A DNA stretch of 64,000 nucleotides from Terriglobia bacterium. Its GTDB lineage: Bacteria; Acidobacteriota; Terriglobia; Bryobacterales; Bryobacteraceae. Of the stretch, positions 9,453 to 17,721 are shown piece after piece. The DNA lies in assembly GCA_020073305.1 (NCBI GenBank), contig JAIQFK010000025.1, positions 41,356 through 105,355 on the forward strand. The letters run 5' to 3'. Made by a program: the position numbers and the translations under genes. The notes under the pieces were generated by a model. It saw only the letters and a list, made by a program, of their open reading frames with translations, was not told where the DNA came from and made no database searches. Within the stretch, counting starts at the first letter, position 1. The number at the start of each line of letters is the position of its first letter.

Positions 9453-10598
9453 CTAACGCGGCGGCAGATTTTCGTACCACTTGAGGTTGGCGGTCGCCGA
9501 GCCAATGCAGGTGATGTCCATCCGTCCATCGCCGTTCAGATCCGCCACCGCACACGCCGCGGCCGCGATTCCGCCGTCGTCCAGCTGGTGCTTCGACCAG
9601 CGATCGCCACTGGGATCTTCGGGGTAATAGATGACCACTCCGTGGCTTCCTCCGCGAAAGCCGGCGATGATCTCGTCGTTGCCATCGCCGTTCAGGTCCG
9701 CCGACCAGATGGTGTGGCCGTCCACCAGCGAGGCGTCAATCACGCGACGTTGCCACTCCTTGGCTTGCTGCCGGTATAGCACCACTTGATTCCCGTGCCA
9801 GGGCTCGATGGCAGCCAGATAGCGTTTGCCGCCGATTTGGCCAACCGCCACGTCGCTCGACCCGCCCTTGGGCCAGGCCGACGGATCCCCCTCGGAAATC
9901 TCGGTCCGGCTCCATCGCCCATCTTTTTCGAGCTTGTAAAGATGGATGCCCACGAAGCTCGCGGTCAGGATCTCATCACGTCCGTCACCGTCCCAGTCCA
10001 CCACGTAGATGCCGTGCACCACTCCGCCGTTCTCGCTGCCGATCATCTCGCGCTTCCATTCGCCCGGCCGATAAAATACCAGCGGCGTGTGGTCGCGGTA
10101 GTCCGGCGCTTCCGCGCGCGCTCCGGTGAGCGCCGCGTTGACCAGAACCTTCTTGCCGTTGCCGAAGATATCGGCCCAGCGCAGGCGGTGTGAGGTGGTC
10201 AACCGGTCGATCTCGGTAACTTTCCACGGCCGGCGCGGATCGCCATCTGCGTGCAGCACCGAGACAATCCCCGCGCTGTTGTTCGCTTCGTTCGAAAAAC
10301 CGCTGGCCAGCACGATCTCCGGGATGCCGTCGCCATCGGTGTCCCGGGCGGCGCAATTGATCATGCGCGAAAATCCGCCGGCGATGACGTGGCGCTCCCA
10401 CGTGGGATTCTCATACCAGACCAGCTCCGGCATGCCGCTCGCCAGAGCGATCAGATCGGGCTTCCCATCGTGGTTCAGATCCGCGACGACCACCTGATAA
10501 CCGCCCTTGAGGCCGGTGGCGATGGTATGCTCGGCAAATCGCGCGGGCTCGGCGGCATGCAGCAGCGAACCGAGGGCGAGAAAAACGGCGAAGCGCAA
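9453..10598 (-). CDS. Secreted FG-GAP/VCBS-repeat beta-propeller protein
   Basis: 381 residues with a short Sec signal peptide (MRFAVFLALGSLLHAAEP). The rest is a series of about seven blades, each with a calcium-binding-like DxDxDG loop: DLNHDGKPDLI, DTDGDGIPEIV, DWDGDGRDEIL, DLNGDGNDEII and DLNGDGRMDIT. Such integrin-alpha-like propellers bind calcium and act in surface contacts or carbohydrate binding; none of the motifs points to an enzyme. It is the first gene of the minus-strand glycan operon and is divergent from the MetE-like gene, with only 23 bases between them. Confidence 0.85.
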   Translation of the reverse strand: MRFAVFLALGSLLHAAEPARFAEHTIATGLKGGYQVVVADLNHDGKPDLIALASGMPELVWYENPTWERHVIAGGFSRMINCAARDTDGDGIPEIVLASGFSNEANNSAGIVSVLHADGDPRRPWKVTEIDRLTTSHRLRWADIFGNGKKVLVNAALTGARAEAPDYRDHTPLVFYRPGEWKREMIGSENGGVVHGIYVVDWDGDGRDEILTASFVGIHLYKLEKDGRWSRTEISEGDPSAWPKGGSSDVAVGQIGGKRYLAAIEPWHGNQVVLYRQQAKEWQRRVIDASLVDGHTIWSADLNGDGNDEIIAGFRGGSHGVVIYYPEDPSGDRWSKHQLDDGGIAAAACAVADLNGDGRMDITCIGSATANLKWYENLPPR

Positions 10599-10621
10599 AC
10601 CCCAGTATAGAATGGAGACTT

Positions 10622-11620
10622 ATGTCCATTCGGACCACGGTCGTGGGCAGTTATCCTGTGCCTCATTGGTTGCCAGGTGATTCGTCGCGAGTTGCCCTGC
10701 GTGACGCCATCATGGTGGTGCTCAAAACGCAAGAACTGGCGGGCATCGATGTGATCGCCGACGGCGAACTGAACCGCTTCGATCCCGGCCATCCGGAAAC
10801 CAACGGCATGATCGACTATTTCGTGAGCCGCATGGACGGCATCGCCACGCGGTTTTCGATGAGCGATCTCGACCGGTTCCACGCGGATGCGGGCCTGGCC
10901 TATCGGTCAGAACCCGCGGGCGTCGTCACCGGCGAGATCAGCGAGGGAATGCTGAACCTGCCGCGCGACTACGAATTCACCCGCGCGCTGACGTCGCGCC
11001 CGCTCAAGTTTACCTGTACCGGCCCGCACATGCTGGCCAAGGTGCTCACCGACCGCCATTACGGAGACCGCGCCAAACTGGCCATGGCCATTGCCTGCGT
11101 GTTGCGCGCCCAACTGGAGCGCATCCAGGCTGACGTGATTCAGCTCGATGAAGCCAACATCAGCGGCCACCCGGAAGACCGCGAATGGGCCGCTGCCGCC
11201 ATTAACCATGTGCTCGAAGGGGTTCGCGGCGAGTCCGCCGTCCATGTTTGCTTCGGCAACTACGCGGGGCAAAGCGTCCAGAAGGGTTTTTGGTGGGATC
11301 TGATCCCGTTCTTCAATCAGCTCAAAGCCCACCACCTGGTGCTCGAGTTTGCGCGGCGCGGCTATGACGAACTGCAGGCGTTCCGCGATATGGACCGTCG
11401 CATCGGCCTGGGACTCGGCGTGATCGACATCAAGGACAACGGAATCGAGCCGGCCGATCTCATCGCGCGCCGGATCGATCATGCCGCCAAAACGCTAGGA
11501 CCCGATCGCGTCGTTTTCATCCACCCCGATTGCGGCTTCTGGATGTTGCCGAGAACGGTTGCCGATGCCAAGATGCGCGCGCTGGTTGCCGGAAGAAATC
11601 TCCATGAAGGCCGCCTTTAG
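10622..11620 (+). CDS. MetE C-terminal-like cobalamin-independent methyltransferase family protein
   Basis: 332 residues resembling only the C-terminal catalytic barrel of cobalamin-independent methionine synthase. It starts with TTVVGSYPVPHWL, the usual opening of these stand-alone homologs. It contains IDVIADGELNRFD, IQLDEANISGHPED (zinc/substrate region), VHVCFGNYAG (histidine plus a cysteine in place) and HPDCGFWMLPR, where the cysteine matches a conserved zinc ligand of MetE. It lacks the N-terminal folate-binding half, so the methyl donor may not be methyltetrahydrofolate. The 3' end overlaps the next gene by 17 bases. Confidence 0.85.
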   Translation: MSIRTTVVGSYPVPHWLPGDSSRVALRDAIMVVLKTQELAGIDVIADGELNRFDPGHPETNGMIDYFVSRMDGIATRFSMSDLDRFHADAGLAYRSEPAGVVTGEISEGMLNLPRDYEFTRALTSRPLKFTCTGPHMLAKVLTDRHYGDRAKLAMAIACVLRAQLERIQADVIQLDEANISGHPEDREWAAAAINHVLEGVRGESAVHVCFGNYAGQSVQKGFWWDLIPFFNQLKAHHLVLEFARRGYDELQAFRDMDRRIGLGLGVIDIKDNGIEPADLIARRIDHAAKTLGPDRVVFIHPDCGFWMLPRTVADAKMRALVAGRNLHEGRL

Positions 11621-12602
11621 TTTTCTGGTTGCATTCGCGGCGGCCCAGGCTGCATCCCCGCATCTGGCGAACATCCACCAGCTCACATATGCAGGGCAGA
11701 ACGCCGAGGCGTACTGGTCGCCCGGAGGCAACCGCCTCATCTTTCAATCCACCCTCAAGCCTCTCGAGTGCGACCAGATTTTCATCATGAATAAGGACGG
11801 CTCCGACCCGCACATGGTGTCAACCGGCAAGGGCCGATGCACCTGCGGCTATTTCCTTCGCGACGACCGAATTATCTACGCCTCAACCCATGAGTCCGGC
11901 GACGCCTGCCCCACGCCGCCCGACCGCAGCAAGGGCTACGTGTGGGGTGTTTTCCCGGGCTATGACATTTATCTGTCCACCGACACCGGCAAAATTCTGA
12001 ATAAACTGACCGACACGCCGGGCTACGACGCCGAAGCCACAGTCAACCGCAAGACCAACACCATCGTCTACACCTCCATGGCATCCGGCGATCTCGATTT
12101 GTGGACCATGCACACCGATGGCTCACACAAGAAGCGCATTACCACCACCTTGGGATACGACGGCGGCGCCGTCTTGTCGCGCGACGGAAAGAAACTCGTG
12201 TGGCGCGCCAACTATCCGTCCACTCCGGAGGCGGTGGATCGCTACAAAACCCTGCTCGCAAACAATGTGACCGCGCCCATGAAGATGGAACTGGTGGTCG
12301 CGGACGCAAACGGCGAGAATGCCCAGACTATTACAAACTTCGGCTGCGCCAGCTTCGCCCCCACCTTCACGCCGGACGGCAAGAAGATCCTGTTCGCCTC
12401 CAACAAGCACGCCTGCGACACCAGCAAGTTCGAGTTGTTCCTGATCAATCTCGACGGTACCGGCCTCGAACAGGTGACCGATTTCGGCGGCTTCACGTCG
12501 TTCCCCGAAATCTCACCCGACGGCAAGAAGCTGGTCTTCTGCTCCAACCTTCATGGCCAGGAGCCATACCAGTTCAATATTTTCGTGGCGGACTGGAAGT
12601 GA
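11604..12602 (+). CDS. Secreted TolB-like WD40/PD40 beta-propeller protein
   Basis: 332 residues. The ATG at 11604 is preferred over an upstream in-frame ATG because it directly opens a signal peptide (MKAAFSFLVAFAAAQAAS) and has GGAAG about eight bases before it. PD40 repeats follow: EAYWSPGGNRLIFQS, AVLSRDGKKLVWRA, APTFTPDGKKILFASN and FPEISPDGKKLVFCSN. These are the blade signatures of the TolB C-terminal propeller and related periplasmic proteins. Five or six cysteines may form disulfides. No catalytic motif is visible. It overlaps the methyltransferase gene, so the two are probably co-transcribed. Confidence 0.85.
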   Translation: MKAAFSFLVAFAAAQAASPHLANIHQLTYAGQNAEAYWSPGGNRLIFQSTLKPLECDQIFIMNKDGSDPHMVSTGKGRCTCGYFLRDDRIIYASTHESGDACPTPPDRSKGYVWGVFPGYDIYLSTDTGKILNKLTDTPGYDAEATVNRKTNTIVYTSMASGDLDLWTMHTDGSHKKRITTTLGYDGGAVLSRDGKKLVWRANYPSTPEAVDRYKTLLANNVTAPMKMELVVADANGENAQTITNFGCASFAPTFTPDGKKILFASNKHACDTSKFELFLINLDGTGLEQVTDFGGFTSFPEISPDGKKLVFCSNLHGQEPYQFNIFVADWK

Positions 12603-12668
12603 GGTGACCTTACGTGTAAATCGGCTCACAACAATCGCAGCTAGCGGCGTGTCGCACCAAACGCTAGT

Positions 12669-12735
12669 ACCGCTTCCTCCGGTCGCGGCTCAGTCAAAGC
12701 TCGCCCGATACCGAGCCGTGATCAGAGGGAGCGGT
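12669..12735. repeat. Imperfect intergenic palindrome
   Basis: Arms at 12669-12691 and 12713-12735 can pair (ACCGCTTCCTC...CGGCTC with GAGCCG...GAGGGAGCGGT) around a 21-base centre. It lies in the 142-base gap between convergent genes ending at 12602 and 12745. It could act as a bidirectional terminator without a T-run, or be a dispersed intergenic repeat. Only this copy was recognised in the window. Confidence 0.45.
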
Positions 12736-12744
12736 TGCGACAGG

Positions 12745-13245
12745 CTAGAGATCCCCTCCAGTTAGTTCCGGTAGCCGGCTCAGCTCACGCTCGATATCCG
12801 CTTCGATATCGAGCCCGACAATGAGGTTTGGCATGTACATGATGAGAGCCTGCTTGGCTTTGAAGGCCTCACGGGTCTTGGCTTCCATATCCTCACACGT
12901 CATTGCGAGGCGTTCTCGCGTTCTCCAGTCGTATAACTCGTAGCCGCTGTCCGTCATGCGCACTTGAGCGTGTATCCGGGCGTTACGCCAACTCGCAAGC
13001 CGAGAAATCGAGTCACAGACCAGCCGTAAGACGGAAGCGTCCGTTGCGTCCGGACTGAAGTGCTTTAGCTCATCGCGGAATTGAGATAAGATCTGTCTGA
13101 ATTTAAGGTTGAACACTTCCTCAAAAGTAAGATCGGGCTCCCTCCGTAGGCGGAACTGAAATACTGCATCTGCGAGAGTGTCTGCCATGTCGGCGAAGAC
13201 AACTTGAAAGAGTCCGTAAGCCGCTGCTAGGGAGTCGGGCCTCAT
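12745..13245 (-). CDS. Hypothetical protein, helical, no recognised domain
   Basis: 166 residues, not recognised. The sequence is charged and mostly helical, with a likely amphipathic N-terminus and an RLASWRNARIHAQVRM segment. No signal peptide, membrane helix or metal motif is visible. It starts seven bases after the stop of the Tat isomerase gene on the same strand, so it can be read through from it. The content differs from the neighbouring metabolic genes, and it may be a later insertion. The segment VFQFRLRREPDLTFEEVFNLKFRQIL may pack as a helical hairpin. No function is proposed. Confidence 0.6.
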   Translation of the reverse strand: MRPDSLAAAYGLFQVVFADMADTLADAVFQFRLRREPDLTFEEVFNLKFRQILSQFRDELKHFSPDATDASVLRLVCDSISRLASWRNARIHAQVRMTDSGYELYDWRTRERLAMTCEDMEAKTREAFKAKQALIMYMPNLIVGLDIEADIERELSRLPELTGGDL

Positions 13246-13252
13246 AGGTCGC

Positions 13253-14200
13253 TCACGAGTAAATCGGTTCCAGCTTGTTCACAACATATGCCCCGCACCT
13301 CTCATAGCTTGCGCGCGGGCCCCTGCGCGCGGTGTCGAGATCCACGCACAGCCAGCCTTTATATCCGACTGATTTGAGCACTCTGTGGCAGCCGGGGAAA
13401 TCGATTTCTCCGTCGCCCAAATCGTAGATGCTGGAGAAAAATTTCGCCTCTTCGGAGTCCTTGGGATGCACCTTGCCGTTGTCAAGGACGACGTCGGAGT
13501 CGGGCGTGGTCCATCTGGCATCTTTGTAGTCGGCGAAAACGATGCGGTTCTTGTATTTTTCTAACATGGCGACCACATTGGCGCCCGCCAGGTGCAGGTG
13601 CGCGGTATCGGGCGCAAAGTACAGCAGCTTGGGCTTGACCTTCGCCAGGATGAGATCGATCTCGTCCGCTTTCTCCACAATCTCGCCCAGATGATTGTGC
13701 AGGCCCACCCGGAAACCCAGTTCACCCGCCAGTTCGCCCAAGCGCGTGTAGCATTCAGCCATGTTGTCGAATACTTGCACGACGTCGGCGCCAGGCGGCA
13801 GGCGCGGCGGCGTGAAGACCACCAGTTCCTTGGCCCCAAACCCTTTCAGAACCGTCATGGCGCGCCGCGCATCGGCGATGATCTTGTCGTGCTTCGACGC
13901 ATCGTGCGACGGCCCGCTGAAAGAAACAGTGCAGACGAACAGCTTGCGCTTGGCGACTTCCTTCTCCATCTGTGAGGGGGTGAGGCCGTAAGTTTCGAAG
14001 CACCGTGGAAAATCCGTCAGGCGGATGCCGATGAATCCGGTGTCGCGCATCACGCTCAAAATCTCGGTGAACGGCACGGGCCGGAAATGCTGCCAGAGGC
14101 CTAGGCTGAGCGCCCATTTGATGTTGTTGTTCGCCGGCACGCTTGCGGCTGCGCGAGCCAGTGTGGCCGAAAGGCCGGTCAAAAATGTTCTTCGGTTCAT
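13253..14200 (-). CDS. Tat-exported sugar phosphate isomerase/epimerase-like TIM-barrel protein
   Basis: 315 residues from the ATG at 14200. The upstream in-frame ATG at 14230 would bury the Tat signal. The N-terminus MNRRTFLTGLSATLARAAAS has the twin arginine and hydrophobic core of Tat substrates. The body fits the AP-endonuclease-2/xylose-isomerase-like barrel: GFIGIRLTDFPRC, FGAKELVVFTPP, GFRVGLHNHLGEI (metal-site histidine) and LLYFAPDTAHLHLAG (DTAH metal motif), then IVFADYKDARW. The enzyme is likely periplasmic and isomerises or epimerises a sugar or inositol derivative; the substrate is unknown. It is followed by the enolase-superfamily gene's locus on the same strand. Confidence 0.85.
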   Translation of the reverse strand: MNRRTFLTGLSATLARAAASVPANNNIKWALSLGLWQHFRPVPFTEILSVMRDTGFIGIRLTDFPRCFETYGLTPSQMEKEVAKRKLFVCTVSFSGPSHDASKHDKIIADARRAMTVLKGFGAKELVVFTPPRLPPGADVVQVFDNMAECYTRLGELAGELGFRVGLHNHLGEIVEKADEIDLILAKVKPKLLYFAPDTAHLHLAGANVVAMLEKYKNRIVFADYKDARWTTPDSDVVLDNGKVHPKDSEEAKFFSSIYDLGDGEIDFPGCHRVLKSVGYKGWLCVDLDTARRGPRASYERCGAYVVNKLEPIYS

Positions 14201-14217
14201 GATTGCGTGCGAAGAGG

Positions 14218-14235
14218 GGACAGGCACCACTGTCC
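14218..14235. repeat. Perfect short inverted repeat (GGACAG-6-CTGTCC)
   Basis: Six-base arms GGACAG at 14218-14223 and CTGTCC at 14230-14235 flank GCACCA. It lies 18-35 bases upstream of the Tat isomerase start. It may be an operator or an mRNA hairpin, or a common intergenic repeat unit; a related, scrambled text (CTGTCCCTATGGTGCC) lies near 20925. Confidence 0.35.
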
Positions 14236-14317
14236 ACGACGAGCCGTCCGACAGGCGGCGAGTGCCTGGATTGGCGACGGTGGAGCCAGTCCCCGCGCGG
14301 TCGATACCCTCGCCGGC

Positions 14318-15436
14318 CTACGCCACACGATATTTGCGAATCGCCTCTTCATCCAGGTCGATACCCAGGCCCGGCTCCTGTGGGATCGCCAGATACCCGT
14401 CCTTCGCGCGCAGCTTCTGGCGTGTGATCTGCTCCCGCAGGTTGGTCTCTTCTTCGGCGACAAACTCACAGATCAGTGCGTTGGGTATGGAGTTCAACCA
14501 GTGGAGCGCCGCCGTGACGTTCACATAGGTGGTGAAGCCGTGGTTGGCGATGGGCAGCCCGCGGTCCCAGGCGAGCGCCGCGATCTTCATGGCCTCGGTG
14601 AATCCGCCGCAGCGCGTGAGATCCACTTGCACCACGTCGATGCGGCCGCGGTCCATCAGGTCCAGGAACGACTTGCGCTCGCTTTCCTCTTCACCGGCGG
14701 CGATGCGCACGTGCGTGGCCTCGGCCAATTTGCGGTAACCGATGTAATCGTCGGGACGCAGCGGCTCCTCCAGCCAGAAAATGTTGTAATCCGCAAAAGC
14801 ACGCGCCCGTTGTAGAGCGGTCTTGGAATCCCAGACCAGGCCCGCGTCGATGAGCAGGTCGGCTTCGTCGCCCAGTCCTTTGCGGCCTTCGCGGACGAGC
14901 GCGATGTCCGTCTTCTCGTCCTGGCCCATGGGATCCCAACCGAATTTGACCGCCGTGAAGCCCTGGTCGCGGAAACGGTGCGCCAGCTCGCCGGTCTTCT
15001 TGGGCGTTGGGCCGAACAGCGAACTGGCGTAGCAGCGGATCTTCTGATGGAATCCGCCGCCCAGCAGTTTCCAGACGGGCATCTTCAGCGCTTTGCCCTT
15101 GATGTCCCACAGCGCCATATCGATGCCGCTCATGGCGTGCAAGCCCACGCCACGGCGCCCACCGTAGATATTGGCGCGGTACATCTTGTGCCAGATTTTT
15201 TCCGTCTCAAACGGATCTTCGCCGACGACAACCTGCGCCAGTCCGGCGGCTGTCGTATGCGAGAACGGGCCTTCGATCGCGCCTTTGACGGCCATGGGGC
15301 TCGAATCCACTTCCCCGATCCCCGTAATCCCGGCGTCGGTCTCGACCCGCACGATCAGAGCATCCTGACCGCTGTCACACAGTTGCTTGACCTCCGGCTG
15401 GCGGAGATAGAGAGCCTCTACACGGGTGATTTTCAT
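14318..15436 (-). CDS. Mandelate racemase/muconate lactonizing enzyme family (enolase superfamily) dehydratase
   Basis: 372 residues. The N-terminal capping domain covers about 1-125 and includes the IYGGRRGVGLHAMSGIDMALWDIKGKA signature region. In the barrel, the metal ligands are read as D in LLIDAGLVWD, E in FWLEEPLRPDD and E in RIAAGEEES. The C-terminal general base His lies in LPIANHGFTTYV, as in the mandelate racemase / sugar-acid dehydratase subgroup. The strand-2 motif is AVKFGWDP rather than KxK. It probably dehydrates a sugar acid. A four-base overlap at its 5' end couples it to the GT9 gene upstream. Confidence 0.88.
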   Translation of the reverse strand: MKITRVEALYLRQPEVKQLCDSGQDALIVRVETDAGITGIGEVDSSPMAVKGAIEGPFSHTTAAGLAQVVVGEDPFETEKIWHKMYRANIYGGRRGVGLHAMSGIDMALWDIKGKALKMPVWKLLGGGFHQKIRCYASSLFGPTPKKTGELAHRFRDQGFTAVKFGWDPMGQDEKTDIALVREGRKGLGDEADLLIDAGLVWDSKTALQRARAFADYNIFWLEEPLRPDDYIGYRKLAEATHVRIAAGEEESERKSFLDLMDRGRIDVVQVDLTRCGGFTEAMKIAALAWDRGLPIANHGFTTYVNVTAALHWLNSIPNALICEFVAEEETNLREQITRQKLRAKDGYLAIPQEPGLGIDLDEEAIRKYRVA

Positions 15437-16242
15437 GGCGTGAAACTGGAATCATACCGCAGAACCGCGTTGACGACGTCTTCCACATGGATGTCTTCGA
15501 GCGCCGGCCTGGCAATTACACAGACGTCCGGGCCGCACGGCGCCCAAATGCGCGGATCCGTAGGGCCGAAAAGGGCGACAACAGGCGTGCCTACGGCGGC
15601 GGCCAGGTGTGTGATACCGGAATCGTTGCCGATGTAGACGCGCGCAGCGGCAAGCCAGCAGCCGAGTTGATAGAGGTCGTCAATCCGAACCGCACCTGCG
15701 AGCGGCTCTTCGGGTCCCGCGCACCATTGCACGGGCATATGCGCTGCGAGGCGATTTGCCACCTCCTGGTAACGTTCGAGCGGCCAGCACTTTTTCCGGC
15801 TGCCCGAAAACGGATGGATCACGGCGTAACCGCCGTCGTGCCGGGGGCAATCGATGCGCGGGACGGCCGGACTCGCTAACCCAACCTGCGCTGCGAAGAA
15901 ATCCGCCGCGTGCACCCTGCAGTCGTCCGGCGGAACCGCCTGCAGGAACTCAAACGGCAGACCCTCAACTGCCGCCCGAAACTCCGGCCGGTTCGTGCCG
16001 TACCAGGAGACGATCGAATTGAAGTTACGAAGTTCAGCGAAAAGCCGCGAATCCGGCGAGAACTCCAGCATATCCAGGCCGGTTGAGGCGATTGACCGAG
16101 TACTATGGGCGAACCGGGCCAGTGGAAGGTTCGGGGAAGTCGCCCAAACCTCTGAATAATCGTCCTTTAGGTGCTCCATTGCGGGCAGGGATAGTATAAA
16201 ATCGCCAATTGCGCCCGGGCGAATGATGAGTCTTCTGTGCAT
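15433..16242 (-). CDS. Glycosyltransferase family 9 (heptosyltransferase-like)
   Basis: 269 residues, short for GT9 but with both halves present. The N-terminus has LIIRPGAIGDFILSLPAMEHL, the conserved GxxGDxxLxxP loop. The C-terminal half has VIHPFSGSRKKCWPLERY and YIGNDSGITHLAAAVGTPVVALFGPTDPRIWAP, the ADP-heptose binding signature. These enzymes add heptose to the lipopolysaccharide core at the inner membrane. It overlaps the dehydratase gene by four bases and is divergent from the cysM operon. Confidence 0.88.
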   Translation of the reverse strand: MHRRLIIRPGAIGDFILSLPAMEHLKDDYSEVWATSPNLPLARFAHSTRSIASTGLDMLEFSPDSRLFAELRNFNSIVSWYGTNRPEFRAAVEGLPFEFLQAVPPDDCRVHAADFFAAQVGLASPAVPRIDCPRHDGGYAVIHPFSGSRKKCWPLERYQEVANRLAAHMPVQWCAGPEEPLAGAVRIDDLYQLGCWLAAARVYIGNDSGITHLAAAVGTPVVALFGPTDPRIWAPCGPDVCVIARPALEDIHVEDVVNAVLRYDSSFTP

Positions 16243-16259
16243 CGGGAATCATCCTAATG

Positions 16260-16287
16260 TTGACAGAGATTCAGGGGCTGGTAGAAT
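16260..16287 (+). promoter_or_regulatory. Sigma70-type promoter of the cysM operon
   Basis: TTGACA at 16260-16265, a 16-base spacer, then TAGAAT at 16282-16287. The -35 box is a perfect consensus match and the -10 differs at one position. The predicted start of transcription near 16294 leaves a leader of about 25 bases before the ATG at 16319. No other gene on this strand could use it. Confidence 0.7.
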
Positions 16288-16318
16288 GGCTAAAAGTATT
16301 TCCTTTTGATTCAGGAAC

Positions 16319-17266
16319 ATGGCGCAGGCAGCCTCCATTTTGACAGCGGTCGAACGAACCGGTATCCTTTCGCGCATCGGCGACACACCGCTCCTCCGAC
16401 TGGCGCGACTCACGGCCGACCTGCCGGGAATCGAGATTTACGCCAAGGCTGAGTATTTCAATCCCGGCGGGAGCGTAAAAGACCGTGCCGCGCTTAACAT
16501 GATTTTGGACGGCGAGCGCACCGGCAGGCTGACGCACGACCGAATTATTCTCGATTCGACCAGCGGCAACACCGGAATCGCCTACGCCATGATCGCCGCG
16601 GTGAAGGGTTACCGTGTTGTCCTGTGCCTGCCGGCAAATGCGTCCATGGAGCGCAAGCGGATTTTGGCAGCATATGGCGCGGAGGTCGTACTGACGGATG
16701 CGGCTGAAGGGTCGGACGGCGCCATCCGCAAGTGCCGCCAGATGTACGAAGCCGATCCGGACCGCTACTTTTATCCAGACCAGTACAACAACCCGGCGAA
16801 CTGGAAAGCGCATTTCGAAACCACCGGGCCCGAGATCCTGGAGCAAACCGACGGGCGAATTACGCATTTTGTGGCCGGACTCGGGACCAGCGGCACCTTC
16901 ACCGGGGTGACGCGCCGGATGCGGCGGGACATTCCCGGCGTGAAATGCTACTCCGCGCAGCCGGCCGGCGCTTTTCACGGAATCGAAGGGCTGAAGCACA
17001 TGCCCTCGGCGATCGTCCCTGGCATCTACGACGAGACGCTCGCCGACGGAAACGTGTGGCTGGAGACGGAGGACGCCTACCGCATGGTGCGGCGGCTGGC
17101 CCGCGAGGAAGGGCTGCTGGTGGGGATCTCGTCGGGCGCTAATGTCGCCGGGGCGCGCGCGTTGGGCCGCGAACTGCACGCCGCGGGGGAAAACGCGGTG
17201 ATCGTCACCATTTTCTGCGATGGCGCCGACAAGTATCTGAGCGAAAAGTTTTGGGAAGAGGAATGA
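16319..17266 (+). CDS. cysM: Cysteine synthase, CysM-like (PLP-dependent)
   Basis: 315 residues. PLP fold-type II enzyme with the Schiff-base Lys54 in NPGGSVKDRAA, the substrate loop TSGNTG at 81-86 and the phosphate-binding GLGTSGTF near 193. It makes cysteine from an activated serine plus a sulfur donor. The PDQYNNPANW segment and the operon partners (JAMM peptidase, sulfur-carrier fusion) resemble the mycobacterial CysM pathway, where sulfur comes from a carrier-protein thiocarboxylate rather than free sulfide. Whether the substrate is O-phosphoserine or O-acetylserine cannot be read safely. Its TGA overlaps the next ATG (ATGA). Confidence 0.92.
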   Translation: MAQAASILTAVERTGILSRIGDTPLLRLARLTADLPGIEIYAKAEYFNPGGSVKDRAALNMILDGERTGRLTHDRIILDSTSGNTGIAYAMIAAVKGYRVVLCLPANASMERKRILAAYGAEVVLTDAAEGSDGAIRKCRQMYEADPDRYFYPDQYNNPANWKAHFETTGPEILEQTDGRITHFVAGLGTSGTFTGVTRRMRRDIPGVKCYSAQPAGAFHGIEGLKHMPSAIVPGIYDETLADGNVWLETEDAYRMVRRLAREEGLLVGISSGANVAGARALGRELHAAGENAVIVTIFCDGADKYLSEKFWEEE

Positions 17267-17682
17267 TTGAGATCGAAGAGCAGCCCTGGCGGCAAATGGT
17301 GGAGCATGCCCGGTCCACTTATCCGAACGAATGCTGTGGGGCGATGCTGGGGAGTTTGAACGACGGGCAGAAGCGCGTGGTCCAGGCCATGCCGCTCGAA
17401 AACACAGCCACCGGATCGCAGCGCGAACGCTACGAGTTGCGGCCCGAGGATCTGCTGAATGCGGACCGCGAAGCGCGCGGCCGGAAGTTGGACCTGATCG
17501 GCATCTATCACTCCCACCCCGACTGTGGCGCGTATTTCTCCGAGACGGATCTGAAGAATTCCTGCCCGTGGTACTCTTTTGTAGTTCTCTCCATCCAAAA
17601 AGGCGAGTTCGATCACGCGAACAGTTGGCTTCCCAACCCGGATCAGACCGCCGCGGAAAAGGAAGAACTGGTTCACAGGTAG
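17263..17682 (+). CDS. M67-family JAMM metallopeptidase, Mec-like
   Basis: 139 residues from the ATG at 17263, fixed by a four-base ATGA overlap with cysM. The full JAMM/MPN+ zinc motif is present: Glu23 in YPNECCG, His83 and His85 in YHSHPD, then Ser93 and Asp96 in FSETD, with the exact HxH-7-S-2-D spacing. In Mycobacterium the homolog Mec cleaves newly made cysteine from the C-terminus of the sulfur carrier CysO. Here it may both release cysteine and process the carrier domain encoded in the next gene. Cytoplasmic, no signal peptide. Confidence 0.9.
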   Translation: MIEIEEQPWRQMVEHARSTYPNECCGAMLGSLNDGQKRVVQAMPLENTATGSQRERYELRPEDLLNADREARGRKLDLIGIYHSHPDCGAYFSETDLKNSCPWYSFVVLSIQKGEFDHANSWLPNPDQTAAEKEELVHR

Positions 17683-17721
17683 AATAGACATTCATACCTG
17701 CTCTTTTCTAAGGAAGCACCC

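Noticed and set aside
12603..13270. Similar texts GTAAATCGG...TCACAACA at 12613 and 13256 flanking the 166-residue gene, suggesting an insertion with target duplication
   Set aside because: The match is only about ten contiguous bases and falls within a coding end; too weak to claim.
16271..17695. Open frame of 474 codons on the minus strand opposite cysM and the JAMM gene
   Set aside because: It covers two genes with clear catalytic motifs on the plus strand and its translation is Arg/His/Pro-rich low-quality protein.
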